A DNA stretch of 43,021 nucleotides from Candidatus Gastranaerophilales bacterium (GTDB taxonomy: Bacteria > Cyanobacteriota > Vampirovibrionia > Gastranaerophilales > Gastranaerophilaceae). Below the pieces are notes generated by a model. The model saw only the letters and a program-made list of their open reading frames with translations. It made no database searches and had not been told where the DNA came from. Made by a program: the position numbers and the translations under genes. Below, one piece after another: positions 34,881 to 42,930 of the stretch; position 1 is the stretch's first letter, and the number at the start of each line of letters is the position of its first letter. Location of the stretch: assembly GCA_944324855.1 (NCBI GenBank), contig CALUXY010000014.1, positions 1 to 43,021 of the forward strand, read 5' to 3'.

Positions 34881-35294
34881 ATGGCAATCAGTACTGAATA
34901 TCTGGAAAGATGTATACAAACACTTGAGAAATCGTATACGTTGATTAAAACGGTTGAGGAAGGCTCAATAGATTATGAAATGTACAGAAATTCACTTGTT
35001 AAAAGTTTTGAAATAACTCTTGAGCAGGCGGGTAAATTGTTAAGAAAACGTATAACGCCTTATTTTGCCTCTAAAAAAGCTGTTGATACTCTGACTTTTA
35101 AAGATATTTTCCGTCATGCCCATAAACATTCCTTATTATCTGATTATGAACTTGAAAGATGGTTTTTGTATAGAGATAACAGGAATAATACGGCACATGA
35201 TTACGAGCGTGCATTTGCGGAAGAAACAATTCTTCTGATTGATAATTTTTTGCAGGATGTTAAGAAGTTAAAGAGTGTTATTGAAAATGGATAA
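34881..35294 (+). CDS. hepT: HEPN toxin / nucleotidyltransferase substrate-binding protein (HepT/HI0074 type)
   Basis: A 137-residue all-helical HEPN protein of the HI0074 type. The active motif R-X4-H-X-Y is intact as RNNTAHDY (about residues 99-106), the motif of HepT RNases in which the Tyr is AMPylated by the partner. Residues 30-60 hold the SFEITLEQAGKLLRKR helix typical of this group. CCAGGAGAG lies 9 bp before the ATG. The MNT nucleotidyltransferase gene follows and originally overlapped this one by 8 bp. Known pairs of this type work as toxin-antitoxin systems; older annotations call the HEPN partner a 'substrate-binding protein' because of its complex with the MNT protein. Confidence 0.88.
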   Translation: MAISTEYLERCIQTLEKSYTLIKTVEEGSIDYEMYRNSLVKSFEITLEQAGKLLRKRITPYFASKKAVDTLTFKDIFRHAHKHSLLSDYELERWFLYRDNRNNTAHDYERAFAEETILLIDNFLQDVKKLKSVIENG

Positions 35295-35322
35295 ACTGTT
35301 TGTAGAACCCCGGCATTAAAAA

Positions 35323-35592
35323 ATGTTAACAGATATTTTTGATTCATACTGCCCTAATGCGGAAATATGGGCATACGGCAGCCGGGTTGACGGAACAGCA
35401 CATTCAGGCAGTGATTTAGATTTAGTGATTAAAGATTTTGGCGGAGAAAAATTATACACATTTGAATTAAAAGAAATGTTTTCAGAAAGTAATATCCCAT
35501 TTCTTATTGATATACTGGAATTCGATAAAATTCCTGAATCTTTTCAAAAAGAAATTTTGAAAAATTATGTCGTTATTTATAAAAAAAATTAA
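35323..35592 (+). CDS. mntA: MNT nucleotidyltransferase antitoxin (MntA type), 5' end interrupted
   Basis: An 89-residue minimal nucleotidyltransferase. The catalytic signature GS-X10-D-X-D is complete: GSRVDGTAHSGSDLD (about residues 20-34). In the HepT-MntA system this enzyme adds AMP to the toxin's tyrosine and silences it. The start is odd. In the same frame, ATG at 35287 overlaps the hepT stop by 8 bp and reads MDKLFVEPRH, then TAA (35317-35319), then Lys and this ATG. MntA relatives normally begin with such a segment, so a Leu codon TTA has probably become TAA. Translation may resume at 35323, one codon behind the stop; the ATG has no Shine-Dalgarno site of its own. Length is about 12 residues short of the presumed original. 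Confidence 0.85.
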   Translation: MLTDIFDSYCPNAEIWAYGSRVDGTAHSGSDLDLVIKDFGGEKLYTFELKEMFSESNIPFLIDILEFDKIPESFQKEILKNYVVIYKKN

Positions 35593-35620
35593 ATTATAAC
35601 CGGCATACACATTTTATTCC

Positions 35621-35648
35621 TTACATTTACTCAACTTTATGTTATGAT
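35621..35648 (+). promoter_or_regulatory. Candidate promoter of tyrS-cysK-cysE
   Basis: TTACAT (35621-35626), 16-bp spacer, TATGAT (35643-35648). The leader would be about 30 nt with GAGGGA before the GTG start. No T-box-like structure fits in this short leader. Confidence 0.4.
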
Positions 35649-35684
35649 TAGGTTATCGGTACAAAATATAAAGAGGGAAATATT

Positions 35685-36905
35685 GTGGAAATAAGACAAG
35701 AATTTATTGAACAAGCAAAGATTTTAGCGAAAAATGCGGAAGTATTACCGGGCGGGATTGAAGAACTTGCTGTAAAATTGCAGCATGCACACGATACCAA
35801 TACACCGTTAAGAGTAAAACTAGGAATGGATCCGACCCGTCCTGATTTACACCTCGGACATACCGTTGTTATGAGAAAATTAAGAAAGTTTCAAGAATTA
35901 GGACATAAACTTGTACTTATTGTCGGCGGAGCAACTGCAATGATTGGCGATCCTTCCGGCAAATCAGAAACAAGACCTGCTCTCTCAAAAGAACAGGTTG
36001 AAGAAAACGCAAAATCTTATTTTGAACAAATGTCAATGGTTCTTGATGTTTCAAAAGCAGAAGTTGTAAACAATGCGGATTGGCTGCACAAACTCAACTT
36101 TATGGAACTCTTGCAGCTTGCTGGCAAAGTTACGGTTGCACAGATGATGACAAGAGATGATTTTGCAAAACGTTATGCAGAAGGCAAACCAATCTCAATC
36201 CACGAATTTTTCTATCCTCTAATGCAGGCTTATGACTCTGTCGCAATAGATGCAGATATTGAATTCGGCGGTTCTGACCAGAGATTTAATACCCTTTTGG
36301 GACGTGATATTCAAGCCGCATACGGCAAAAAATATCCTCAAATGGTTATGCTGTTGCCTTTGATTGAAGGTACGGACGGACTTGTGAAGATGTCCAAAAC
36401 ATATCCTGAACACTGCATTTCACTTACTGATTCCGCAAACGATATGTTCGGCAAACTCATGAGTATTCCTGATACTCTTATCCCTAAATATTTTGATTTG
36501 TTAACGGATATTACTCCTGAAGAATTAAAAGAAGTTGAAGCAGAACTTGAATCAGGAAATGTTAACCCTCGAAATATCAAGTTAAGACTTGCTTATACAA
36601 TAACATCCGAGTACAAAGGGAAAGATGCAGCAGACAAAGCACAGGAAGAATTTATCAATGTTGTATCCAACAAGGGAATTCCGCAAGATATTCCATCCGT
36701 TAAAATTGATGGAGACAAAAATATTCTTGACATGTTATTAGAACTAAACTTTGTCCAAAGCAAAGGTGAAGCAAAACGTCTTATACAAGGCGGCGGTGTA
36801 AAACTTGACGGAGAAAAAATTTCAGATATAAATTATACCGTATCTGTTGAGAATGAAACCGTTTTACAGGCAGGAAAGAGAAAATTTGCGAAATTGGTTA
36901 AATAA
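35685..36905 (+). CDS. tyrS: Tyrosyl-tRNA synthetase
   Basis: A 406-residue class I synthetase that charges tRNA-Tyr. It has DPTRPDLHLGHTVV with the HIGH-type signature (about residues 50-63), GGATAMIGDPSGKSETR (about 84-100), the tyrosine pocket residues in the segment QAYDSVAI and DIEFGGSDQRFN (about 180-206), KMSK in LVKMSKTYP (about 234-237) and an S4 RNA-binding domain (about 342-400). The start is GTG 35685 with AGAGGGA 7-8 bp upstream. Its stop and the cysK start share one base (TAATG), so cysK translation is coupled. Confidence 0.97.
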   Translation: MEIRQEFIEQAKILAKNAEVLPGGIEELAVKLQHAHDTNTPLRVKLGMDPTRPDLHLGHTVVMRKLRKFQELGHKLVLIVGGATAMIGDPSGKSETRPALSKEQVEENAKSYFEQMSMVLDVSKAEVVNNADWLHKLNFMELLQLAGKVTVAQMMTRDDFAKRYAEGKPISIHEFFYPLMQAYDSVAIDADIEFGGSDQRFNTLLGRDIQAAYGKKYPQMVMLLPLIEGTDGLVKMSKTYPEHCISLTDSANDMFGKLMSIPDTLIPKYFDLLTDITPEELKEVEAELESGNVNPRNIKLRLAYTITSEYKGKDAADKAQEEFINVVSNKGIPQDIPSVKIDGDKNILDMLLELNFVQSKGEAKRLIQGGGVKLDGEKISDINYTVSVENETVLQAGKRKFAKLVK

Positions 36906-37798
36906 TGAAAGTTTATAATAACATACTTGATTTAATAGGGAATACTCCTCTTGTTAAGTATTCCGATAATATTCTTTTAAAACTTGAATACTATAATCCT
37001 TCAAATTCAGTGAAGGACAGAGCAGCTTTGTATATGCTGAATGATGCAGTAGCCACAGGCAAAGTAGATAAAGATACCGTAATAATTGAACCGACAAGCG
37101 GAAATACAGGCATCGGACTTGCTATGTGCTGTGCGGTTATGGGATTAAAGATTATTATCGTTATGCCTGAGAATATGTCTGACGAAAGAAAAAAAATGAT
37201 AAAAGGCTACGGAGCAGAACTTGTTTTGACACCAAAAGAACTTGGAATGCAAGGTGCGGTTGATAAAGCGGAAAAACTCTCTAAACAGTATCCAAAATCA
37301 TTTATTCCGATGCAGTTTTCAAGCCTTTCAAACGCTAAAGCCCATATTGAAACAACATCAAAAGAAATATTCAATGATACGGACGGCAAAGTAGATATCG
37401 TAGTTGCAGGTATCGGAACAGGCGGGACTGCAATAGGCTTGAAAGAGGGACTCTCAAAACTAAACCCTGATATAAAAGTATTCGGGGTAGAACCGTTTGA
37501 AAGTCCTTTGATTACAAATGGTGTTGCCGGTCCTCATAAAATTCAGGGTATCGGTGCAAATTTTGTTCCTGATATTTACAAATCTGCCGAACTGGACGGG
37601 GTATTGACAGTAAAAGGTGATAGTGCAATAGTTGAAGCAAAAGAATTGGCACGCACAAAAGGTATTTTAGGCGGTATTTCATCAGGTGCGAATCTTTGTG
37701 CCGCAAAAGAATTGAGTGAAAAATATCCGGATAAACTAATTGTAACAATTATTTGTGACTTTGGTGAAAGATATTTATCAACGGAGTTGTTTGATTAA
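36905..37798 (+). CDS. cysK: Cysteine synthase A (O-acetylserine sulfhydrylase)
   Basis: A 297-residue PLP enzyme that makes cysteine from O-acetylserine and sulfide. The PLP lysine is in NPSNSVKDRAA (Lys about 38), the phosphate-binding loop is EPTSGNTGIGLA (about residues 64-75) and the second glycine loop is GIGTGGTAIG (about 168-177). SSGAN near residue 260 closes the active site. It abuts cysE, which makes its substrate and in other bacteria binds it in the cysteine synthase complex; here CysE ends in a leucine/asparagine pair (RSLN), not the usual isoleucine. Confidence 0.96.
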   Translation: MKVYNNILDLIGNTPLVKYSDNILLKLEYYNPSNSVKDRAALYMLNDAVATGKVDKDTVIIEPTSGNTGIGLAMCCAVMGLKIIIVMPENMSDERKKMIKGYGAELVLTPKELGMQGAVDKAEKLSKQYPKSFIPMQFSSLSNAKAHIETTSKEIFNDTDGKVDIVVAGIGTGGTAIGLKEGLSKLNPDIKVFGVEPFESPLITNGVAGPHKIQGIGANFVPDIYKSAELDGVLTVKGDSAIVEAKELARTKGILGGISSGANLCAAKELSEKYPDKLIVTIICDFGERYLSTELFD

Positions 37799-38452
37799 AT
37801 GTTATTAAGAGCAATAAATAAAATAAAAGAAGATATCAAAGTTATTTATGACAATGACCCTGCAGCAAAAAATATTTTTGAGGTTTTGTTTTGCTATCCG
37901 GGATTACAGGCATTGATATCACACAGGATTGCACACAAACTCAGATACTGGCATGTGCCGTTTATTCCGAGATTTATATCTTATTTAACAAGAATAATTA
38001 CGGGGATTGAAATTCACCCGGGGGCAGCAATCGGAAACCGATTTTTTATTGACCACGGAGAAGGTGTTGTAATAGGCGAAACAGCAATAATCGGGGATGA
38101 TGTTTTAATTTACCAGCAGGTAACTTTAGGCGGAACGGGAAAAGAATCCGGAAAACGTCATCCGACTGTCGGGAATAATGTAATCATAGGTGCCGGAGCA
38201 AAAGTACTGGGAAATATTACAATAGGTGATCATGTAAGAATCGGAGCAGGCTCGGTTGTTGTGAATGATGTCCCTGACCATTCAACGGTTGTTGGCGTTC
38301 CGGGGCGTGTTGTCCATCAAAAATATGTAGCTCCGGATGGAACGTTAATGCATAACAGGATTCCAGACCCTATAAGATGCGAACTTAACAGATTGAAATA
38401 CGAAGTTTTAGATTTGAAAGAAGAAATAGAAAAACTGCGCTCTTTAAATTAA
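37799..38452 (+). CDS. cysE: Serine O-acetyltransferase
   Basis: A 217-residue serine acetyltransferase that acetylates L-serine with acetyl-CoA to give O-acetylserine for CysK. The N-terminal helical part (1-65) is short. The left-handed beta-helix starts around [18 protein letters not shown] (about residues 71-88; His at about 86 is catalytic in the family) and runs to VVGVPGRVV (about 165-173). The C-terminus beyond 180 is a helix with [12 protein letters not shown]. The ATG directly follows the cysK stop with no gap and no obvious ribosome site, implying coupling. Together with cysK it forms the cysteine pathway. Confidence 0.96.
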   Translation: MLLRAINKIKEDIKVIYDNDPAAKNIFEVLFCYPGLQALISHRIAHKLRYWHVPFIPRFISYLTRIITGIEIHPGAAIGNRFFIDHGEGVVIGETAIIGDDVLIYQQVTLGGTGKESGKRHPTVGNNVIIGAGAKVLGNITIGDHVRIGAGSVVVNDVPDHSTVVGVPGRVVHQKYVAPDGTLMHNRIPDPIRCELNRLKYEVLDLKEEIEKLRSLN

Positions 38453-38463
38453 ATATAACATTC

Positions 38464-38492
38464 TTGATAATTGTATCTTTTTTTGATAGTAT
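38464..38492 (+). promoter_or_regulatory. Candidate promoter of fabI
   Basis: TTGATA (38464-38469), 17-bp spacer, TAGTAT (38487-38492). Start near 38499, leader about 29 nt with GAGAGG before the ATG. Confidence 0.45.
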
Positions 38493-38527
38493 GAGTTTAT
38501 TAAATTTAGTAGAGAGGGATAAATTAT

Positions 38528-39337
38528 ATGGATTTAATGAAAGGTAAAAAGGGAGTTATATTCGGAGTTTCTAATACTCACGGTATAGCTTACGCAATTG
38601 CAAAACAATTACACGATGCAGGTGCAGAAATTGCATTTACTTATGCCGGTGAAGCGATGGAAAAAAGAGTAAAACCTATTGCCGAAGGTATGGGTGCAAA
38701 AATTATTATGAGCTGTGACGTTACTAAAGAAGATGAAGTAAAAGCAGTATTTGACGAATGCGAAAAAGTTTACGGCAAACTCGATTTTGTAGTTCACGCA
38801 GTTGCTTTCGCTCCTAAAGAAGCTCTTATGGGCAGATTCGTAGATACAACTTATGATGCTTGGAATACAGCATTAGGTGTTAGTGCATACTCTCTTGTAA
38901 CAGTTGCTCGTTACGCTGAACCTATTATGAATGAAGGTTCATCTATCTTAGCCCTTACTTACCTTGGTTCTGTTAAATCTGTTCCAAGCTATAATGTAAT
39001 GGGTGTCGCAAAAGCAGCATTAGAATCAGCAATGAGATTCTTAGCGGTAGATTTAGGCCCTAAAGGTATCAGAGTTAACTGCTTGTCATCAGGACCTGTA
39101 AAAACTCTTGCATCAATGGGTATTTCAGGTTTCTCAAAAATGCTTAAAGCTGCAGTTGCAAGATCTCCATTAGGAAGAAACGTTTCACTTGAAGATGTTG
39201 GTAAAGCAGGATTATACCTTGCATCTGATTTATCATCAGGAACAACCGGTGAAGTTATTTACTGTGACTGCGGATGCTACTCTGCTTACGCATCATCAAA
39301 AGAAATGGAAATTATTTCTAATAACTTGGAATTATAA
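38528..39337 (+). CDS. fabI: Enoyl-ACP reductase (NADH), FabI
   Basis: A 269-residue FabI that reduces the double bond in each cycle of type II fatty acid synthesis. NADH-binding FGVSNTHGIAYAIAK is at about residues 13-27, and the catalytic pair is Tyr155 and Lys162 in YNVMGVAK, the Y-X6-K spacing of FabI. The VDLGPKGIRVNCLSSGPVKTLAS block (about 175-197) is the substrate-loop region. It ends in a strong terminator. Codons are biased towards GCT/GTT/CTT-type as in well expressed genes. FabI is the target of triclosan-type inhibitors in other bacteria; nothing here says whether this one is sensitive. Confidence 0.97.
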   Translation: MDLMKGKKGVIFGVSNTHGIAYAIAKQLHDAGAEIAFTYAGEAMEKRVKPIAEGMGAKIIMSCDVTKEDEVKAVFDECEKVYGKLDFVVHAVAFAPKEALMGRFVDTTYDAWNTALGVSAYSLVTVARYAEPIMNEGSSILALTYLGSVKSVPSYNVMGVAKAALESAMRFLAVDLGPKGIRVNCLSSGPVKTLASMGISGFSKMLKAAVARSPLGRNVSLEDVGKAGLYLASDLSSGTTGEVIYCDCGCYSAYASSKEMEIISNNLEL

Positions 39338-39354
39338 ATTTTATAACCAATCAA

Positions 39355-39384
39355 AAGGACCGCTTGATAAGCGGTTCTTTTTTT
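39355..39384 (+). terminator. Intrinsic terminator of fabI
   Basis: An 11-bp stem (39355-39365 with 39369-39379, one G-U) with a 3-nt loop, followed by a run of T to 39384. A classical strong terminator. It is overlapped by a promoter for lpxK. Confidence 0.9.
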
Positions 39385-39392
39385 GCTATTAT
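39364..39392 (+). promoter_or_regulatory. Promoter of lpxK-nth nested in the fabI terminator
   Basis: TTGATA (39364-39369) lies across the loop of the terminator; a 17-bp spacer made of the hairpin's right arm and the T-tract leads to TATTAT (39387-39392). Predicted start about 39399, only 6-7 nt before the lpxK ATG. Confidence 0.5.
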
Positions 39393-39405
39393 ATGTGAAG
39401 TATCA

Positions 39406-40449
39406 ATGGAATTAGGGCATACTATTTTGAACTTAAAATCCCGTATAACAAAACTACATTACGACAAAAACGCAGAAGGTTTTTTCTTGGATTTACTTGA
39501 ATTCTTCTCGCTTTTTTACGGGCTTGCTACCAAATTCCGGAACAAATTATACGATAACGGAACGTTAAAAGAAGTTAAGGTTAATGCAGAAGTTATATCT
39601 GTCGGAAATTTAACTACCGGCGGAGTCGGTAAAACTCCTATTGTTCAAGCAATTGCATCATATTATGTCGATAAAGGCGAAAAAGTTGCTGTTATATCAA
39701 GAGGTTACGGCGGCAAACTGTCAAATAAAAAAGTAAACGTTATATCTGACGGAATAAACCTTTTTTATAATGCGGATATGGCTGGCGATGAAGCTTATAT
39801 GCTGGCCGTAAACCTGAATATGTGTGCTGTTTTAACCTGTAAAGACCGTGTTAAAGCTGCAAAATATGCTGTGGAAAAGCTGGGAGTAAATAAGATTATA
39901 CTTGATGACGGATTTCAATACCGCAGATTACATCGAGATTTAAACCTTTTACTTATTGATTCCGAAATGGGATTCGGAAATGAAAAACTATTACCGGCAG
40001 GCCCATTAAGAGAAGGAACTGAAGCCTTTGACAGAATAGATAAAATAATTGTTGTAAATAAATCAAAAGATAATGCAAGAGCAGAAAAACTTGCAAAAGT
40101 TATGGGTAAGAAGTTTGGATGTGAATCTTTTGTGTGCTACACATTCCCTGATTATGTTTATAATATAAAAACCGGTGATAATCTTGTTTCAGGCGAAGCT
40201 GTTACCGCAATGTGTGCAATAGGACAGCCGTCACAATTCTATAGATTTTTAGAAAAAGATTATGAAATACTGGATAAAGTTACTTTTGACGACCACCACA
40301 GATATGTGAAATCAGATATTGCAAAAATCAAAGGCAATATAATAACAACCGAAAAAGATGCCGTAAAATTGGCCAAATTTGACAGAGATAATATTTTTGC
40401 ACTTAAACTAAAGCATATCATTGATGTTGAAGGGTTATTGTCAAAATGA
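39406..40449 (+). CDS. lpxK: Tetraacyldisaccharide 4'-kinase
   Basis: A 347-residue LpxK, the inner-membrane kinase that phosphorylates the 4' position of the lipid A precursor. An N-terminal membrane-associated stretch is followed by SVGNLTTGGVGKTP with the P-loop (about residues 64-77), ISRGYGGKL, GDEAYMLA (about 125-132) and the DDGFQYRRLHRDLNLLLID block (about 166-184). Start is ATG 39406; the longer frame from TTG 39364 would begin inside the fabI terminator and its promoter. Presence of LpxK shows a lipid A outer membrane. It overlaps nth by 4 bp. Confidence 0.95.
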   Translation: MELGHTILNLKSRITKLHYDKNAEGFFLDLLEFFSLFYGLATKFRNKLYDNGTLKEVKVNAEVISVGNLTTGGVGKTPIVQAIASYYVDKGEKVAVISRGYGGKLSNKKVNVISDGINLFYNADMAGDEAYMLAVNLNMCAVLTCKDRVKAAKYAVEKLGVNKIILDDGFQYRRLHRDLNLLLIDSEMGFGNEKLLPAGPLREGTEAFDRIDKIIVVNKSKDNARAEKLAKVMGKKFGCESFVCYTFPDYVYNIKTGDNLVSGEAVTAMCAIGQPSQFYRFLEKDYEILDKVTFDDHHRYVKSDIAKIKGNIITTEKDAVKLAKFDRDNIFALKLKHIIDVEGLLSK

Positions 40450-41072
40450 TTAATATAGATAAAGTTGTTGAGATTCTTCAACAAGCCGAACAGCCAAGAA
40501 GCGATTTCGTACAATTAATGGAAACGTTTCATAATCCTTATCTTGTACTAATCGGGTGTATTTTGAGCCTTAGGACTAACGACAAAACAACATACCCTGC
40601 AACACTAAGAATGCTTAAACTTGCAAAAACTCCGGAAGATATGATGAATATTGATGTTGAAGATTTAGAACAAGCTATTTATCCTGTCGGATTTTATAAA
40701 AATAAAGCAAAACAGATTATTGAATTATCAAAAGAAATTGTCGAAAAATTAGACGGAAAAGTTCCGGATACAATAGAAGATTTAATAAAATTCAACGGAG
40801 TCGGAAGAAAAACAGCGAATCTTGTATTGGCAAAGGGTTTTGGAATACCTGCAATATGTGTTGATGTCCACGTACACAGAATTTTTAACCGGCTTGGATA
40901 TGTAAAAACCAAAACACCTGAGGAAACAGAATTTGCACTCAGAGCAAAACTTCCTAAAAAATACTGGCTTGATATAAATACATTAATGGTTACACACGGT
41001 CAAAATGTTTGTAAACCAATTAATCCAAAATGTAATGATTGTCCGATTAATATGTATTGTAACAAAATATAG
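40446..41072 (+). CDS. nth: Endonuclease III
   Basis: A 208-residue base-excision DNA glycosylase/AP lyase for oxidised pyrimidines. The helix-hairpin-helix is FNGVGRKTANLVL with the catalytic Lys122, the catalytic Asp140 is in VDVHVHR, and the C-terminal [4Fe-4S] cluster is complete (C-X6-C-X2-C-X5-C in CKPINPKCNDCPINMYC). Its ATG overlaps the lpxK stop (ATGA). The link with lpxK is positional only. Confidence 0.96.
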   Translation: MINIDKVVEILQQAEQPRSDFVQLMETFHNPYLVLIGCILSLRTNDKTTYPATLRMLKLAKTPEDMMNIDVEDLEQAIYPVGFYKNKAKQIIELSKEIVEKLDGKVPDTIEDLIKFNGVGRKTANLVLAKGFGIPAICVDVHVHRIFNRLGYVKTKTPEETEFALRAKLPKKYWLDINTLMVTHGQNVCKPINPKCNDCPINMYCNKI

Positions 41073-41171
41073 CAGCGGACAATGTGTTTAGCAAAGTTGC
41101 TTTTTTATACGGTTTGTAATACGATTTTTAAGTTATAAAAATCCTGAATACGCATAAAAAGGGGGCTGTTT

Positions 41172-42770
41172 ATGGAAACATACGGAATCGAAAAATTTGG
41201 AATAATAGAGCCAAAAGCTGTATATAGAAATTTATCACCGGCACAGTTGACAGAAGCTGCATTAAGATTAGGTGAAGGCAGTTTAAGTAATACTGGAGCT
41301 TTAGTTGTGACAACCGGCAAATATACAGGCCGCTCTCCTAAAGATAAATTTATTGTAGATACTGAATCTATCCATAATGATATTGCCTGGGGAAAAGTTA
41401 ACCGCCCTATAAGCCGCGAAAAATTTAATTCAATAAAAGGTAAAATTGCAGCATATCTTCAAAACCGTGAAATCTTTATATTCGATGGTTTTGCAGGTGC
41501 GGATAAAAAATATACACAAAAGTTCAGAGTAATAAACGAAATGGCAAGCCAAAATTTGTTTATACACCAATTACTAATTAGACCGACTGAAGAAGAGTTA
41601 AAAAGCTATGGCGAACCTGATTATACAATTCTTTGTGCTCCGGGATTCAAATGCGACCCGGAAGTTGACGGTGTAAATTCAGAAGCTTGTATTGCAATTG
41701 ATTATGAAGCACATACAATTATAATCTGCGGTTCAAGATATTCCGGAGAAATCAAGAAATCCGTTTTTGCAACAATGAATTATGTAATGACAAAGAAAAA
41801 TGTTCTTCCTATGCATTGTTCTGCAAATATGAACCCGAACACTCAGGAAACAGCTGTATTCTTTGGATTATCCGGAACAGGCAAAACAACGTTATCTGCA
41901 GATCCTAACCGTAAATTAATTGGTGATGACGAACACGGATGGTCGCCTGACGGTATATTTAATTTTGAAGGCGGATGTTATGCAAAATGTATTAACCTGT
42001 CAGAAGAGCATGAACCTGATATTTATAACGCAATCAAGTTTGGCTCGCTGGTTGAAAATGTTGTAATGAATCCTAAAACCAGAGAATTAGATTTTAATGA
42101 CGGCAGTTTGACAGAAAATACTCGGGTTGGCTATCCGATTGATTATATAAATAACGCACAAATTCCTTCTAAAGGCGGAATTCCTAAAGTTGTTATTTTC
42201 TTAACGGCAGATGCATTTGGTGTATTACCGCCAATTTCAAGATTGGATAATAACGCTGCAATGTACCACTTTGTAACAGGATTCACATCAAAACTTGCAG
42301 GAACAGAACGCGGTGTAACAGAGCCGCAGCCTACATTCTCAACATTATTTGGAGAACCATTCATGCCTATGGATGCATCTGTTTATGCAAAAATGCTTGG
42401 CGATAAATTAAAAGAATACGGTACAAAAGTTTATCTTGTAAATACCGGCTGGGCAGGCGGAAGTGCAGCATCGGGAGCAAAAAGAATGAAATTAAGTTAT
42501 ACAAGAGCAATGGTTACAGCAGCATTAAACGGAGATTTGGATACTGTTGAATACAAACACCATGAAATCTTTAATGTAGATTACCCTGTATCTTGTCCTA
42601 ATGTTCCGGATGAAATGCTTGATGCCAGAGGAATGTGGACTGATAAAGCTGCTTATGACGAGGCTGCAAATAAACTTGCACAAATGTTTGCGGATAATTT
42701 CTCTGCGAAATATCCAAATATGCCGCTTGAAGTTGTTAATGCAGGTCCAAAACCAATGATTCTTAGATAG
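41172..42770 (+). CDS. pckA: Phosphoenolpyruvate carboxykinase (ATP)
   Basis: A 532-residue ATP-type PEPCK that interconverts oxaloacetate and PEP with ATP/ADP, for gluconeogenesis or, in gut fermenters, for CO2 fixation towards succinate. Motifs: GRSPKDKFIVD (about residues 56-66), the P-loop FFGLSGTGKTTLSADP (about 230-245), LIGDDEHGW (about 249-257) with metal-binding Asp, and the adenine-binding NTGWAGGSAASGAKRM block (about 420-435). GGGGG lies 9 bp before the ATG. The gap to nth (99 bp) has only weak promoter candidates. No terminator follows; the stop runs into repeat-type sequence. Confidence 0.97.
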   Translation: METYGIEKFGIIEPKAVYRNLSPAQLTEAALRLGEGSLSNTGALVVTTGKYTGRSPKDKFIVDTESIHNDIAWGKVNRPISREKFNSIKGKIAAYLQNREIFIFDGFAGADKKYTQKFRVINEMASQNLFIHQLLIRPTEEELKSYGEPDYTILCAPGFKCDPEVDGVNSEACIAIDYEAHTIIICGSRYSGEIKKSVFATMNYVMTKKNVLPMHCSANMNPNTQETAVFFGLSGTGKTTLSADPNRKLIGDDEHGWSPDGIFNFEGGCYAKCINLSEEHEPDIYNAIKFGSLVENVVMNPKTRELDFNDGSLTENTRVGYPIDYINNAQIPSKGGIPKVVIFLTADAFGVLPPISRLDNNAAMYHFVTGFTSKLAGTERGVTEPQPTFSTLFGEPFMPMDASVYAKMLGDKLKEYGTKVYLVNTGWAGGSAASGAKRMKLSYTRAMVTAALNGDLDTVEYKHHEIFNVDYPVSCPNVPDEMLDARGMWTDKAAYDEAANKLAQMFADNFSAKYPNMPLEVVNAGPKPMILR

Positions 42771-42930
42771 AGAAATTCTTCGCATACACTCAGAATGACG
42801 GAAAAACAGTCATTGCGAGCGATAGCGCGGCAATCTATTTTTCAGTGATTGGTGAATAGTGATTCGTGAGTAGATTTTCCGTCGTCCTTGTATATGTTAC
42901 GTAATTCGATGACAAAAATTGTTACAAAGT
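42771..42930. other. Repeat patch behind pckA
   Basis: 160 bp between pckA and the transposase remnant. It starts with TTCTTCGC...CAGAATGACG, resembling dispersed repeats known in many bacteria, then the 54-bp repeat. TGTTAC occurs twice (42896 and 42920); the first could be the end of the insertion sequence that begins to the right. Confidence 0.5.
42809..42862 (+). repeat. 54-bp dispersed repeat, copy 2 (inverted)
   Basis: Matches the reverse complement of 21312-21365 at 51 of 54 bases. It lies 68 bp from the end of the transposase frame. Confidence 0.85.

Noticed and set aside
39364..39405. The 14-residue N-terminal extension of lpxK from TTG 39364
   Set aside because: It would lie inside the fabI terminator and the predicted promoter; LpxK proteins begin near the ATG at 39406.
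41073..41171. Terminator and promoter between nth and pckA
   Set aside because: The AGCA/TGCT stem is only 4 bp and the TTGTAA/TATAAA boxes are 14 bp apart, so neither is supported.
42795..42848. A 17-codon frame in the 54-bp repeat
   Set aside because: No ribosome binding site; the sequence is explained by the dispersed repeat, whose other copy lies in non-coding DNA.
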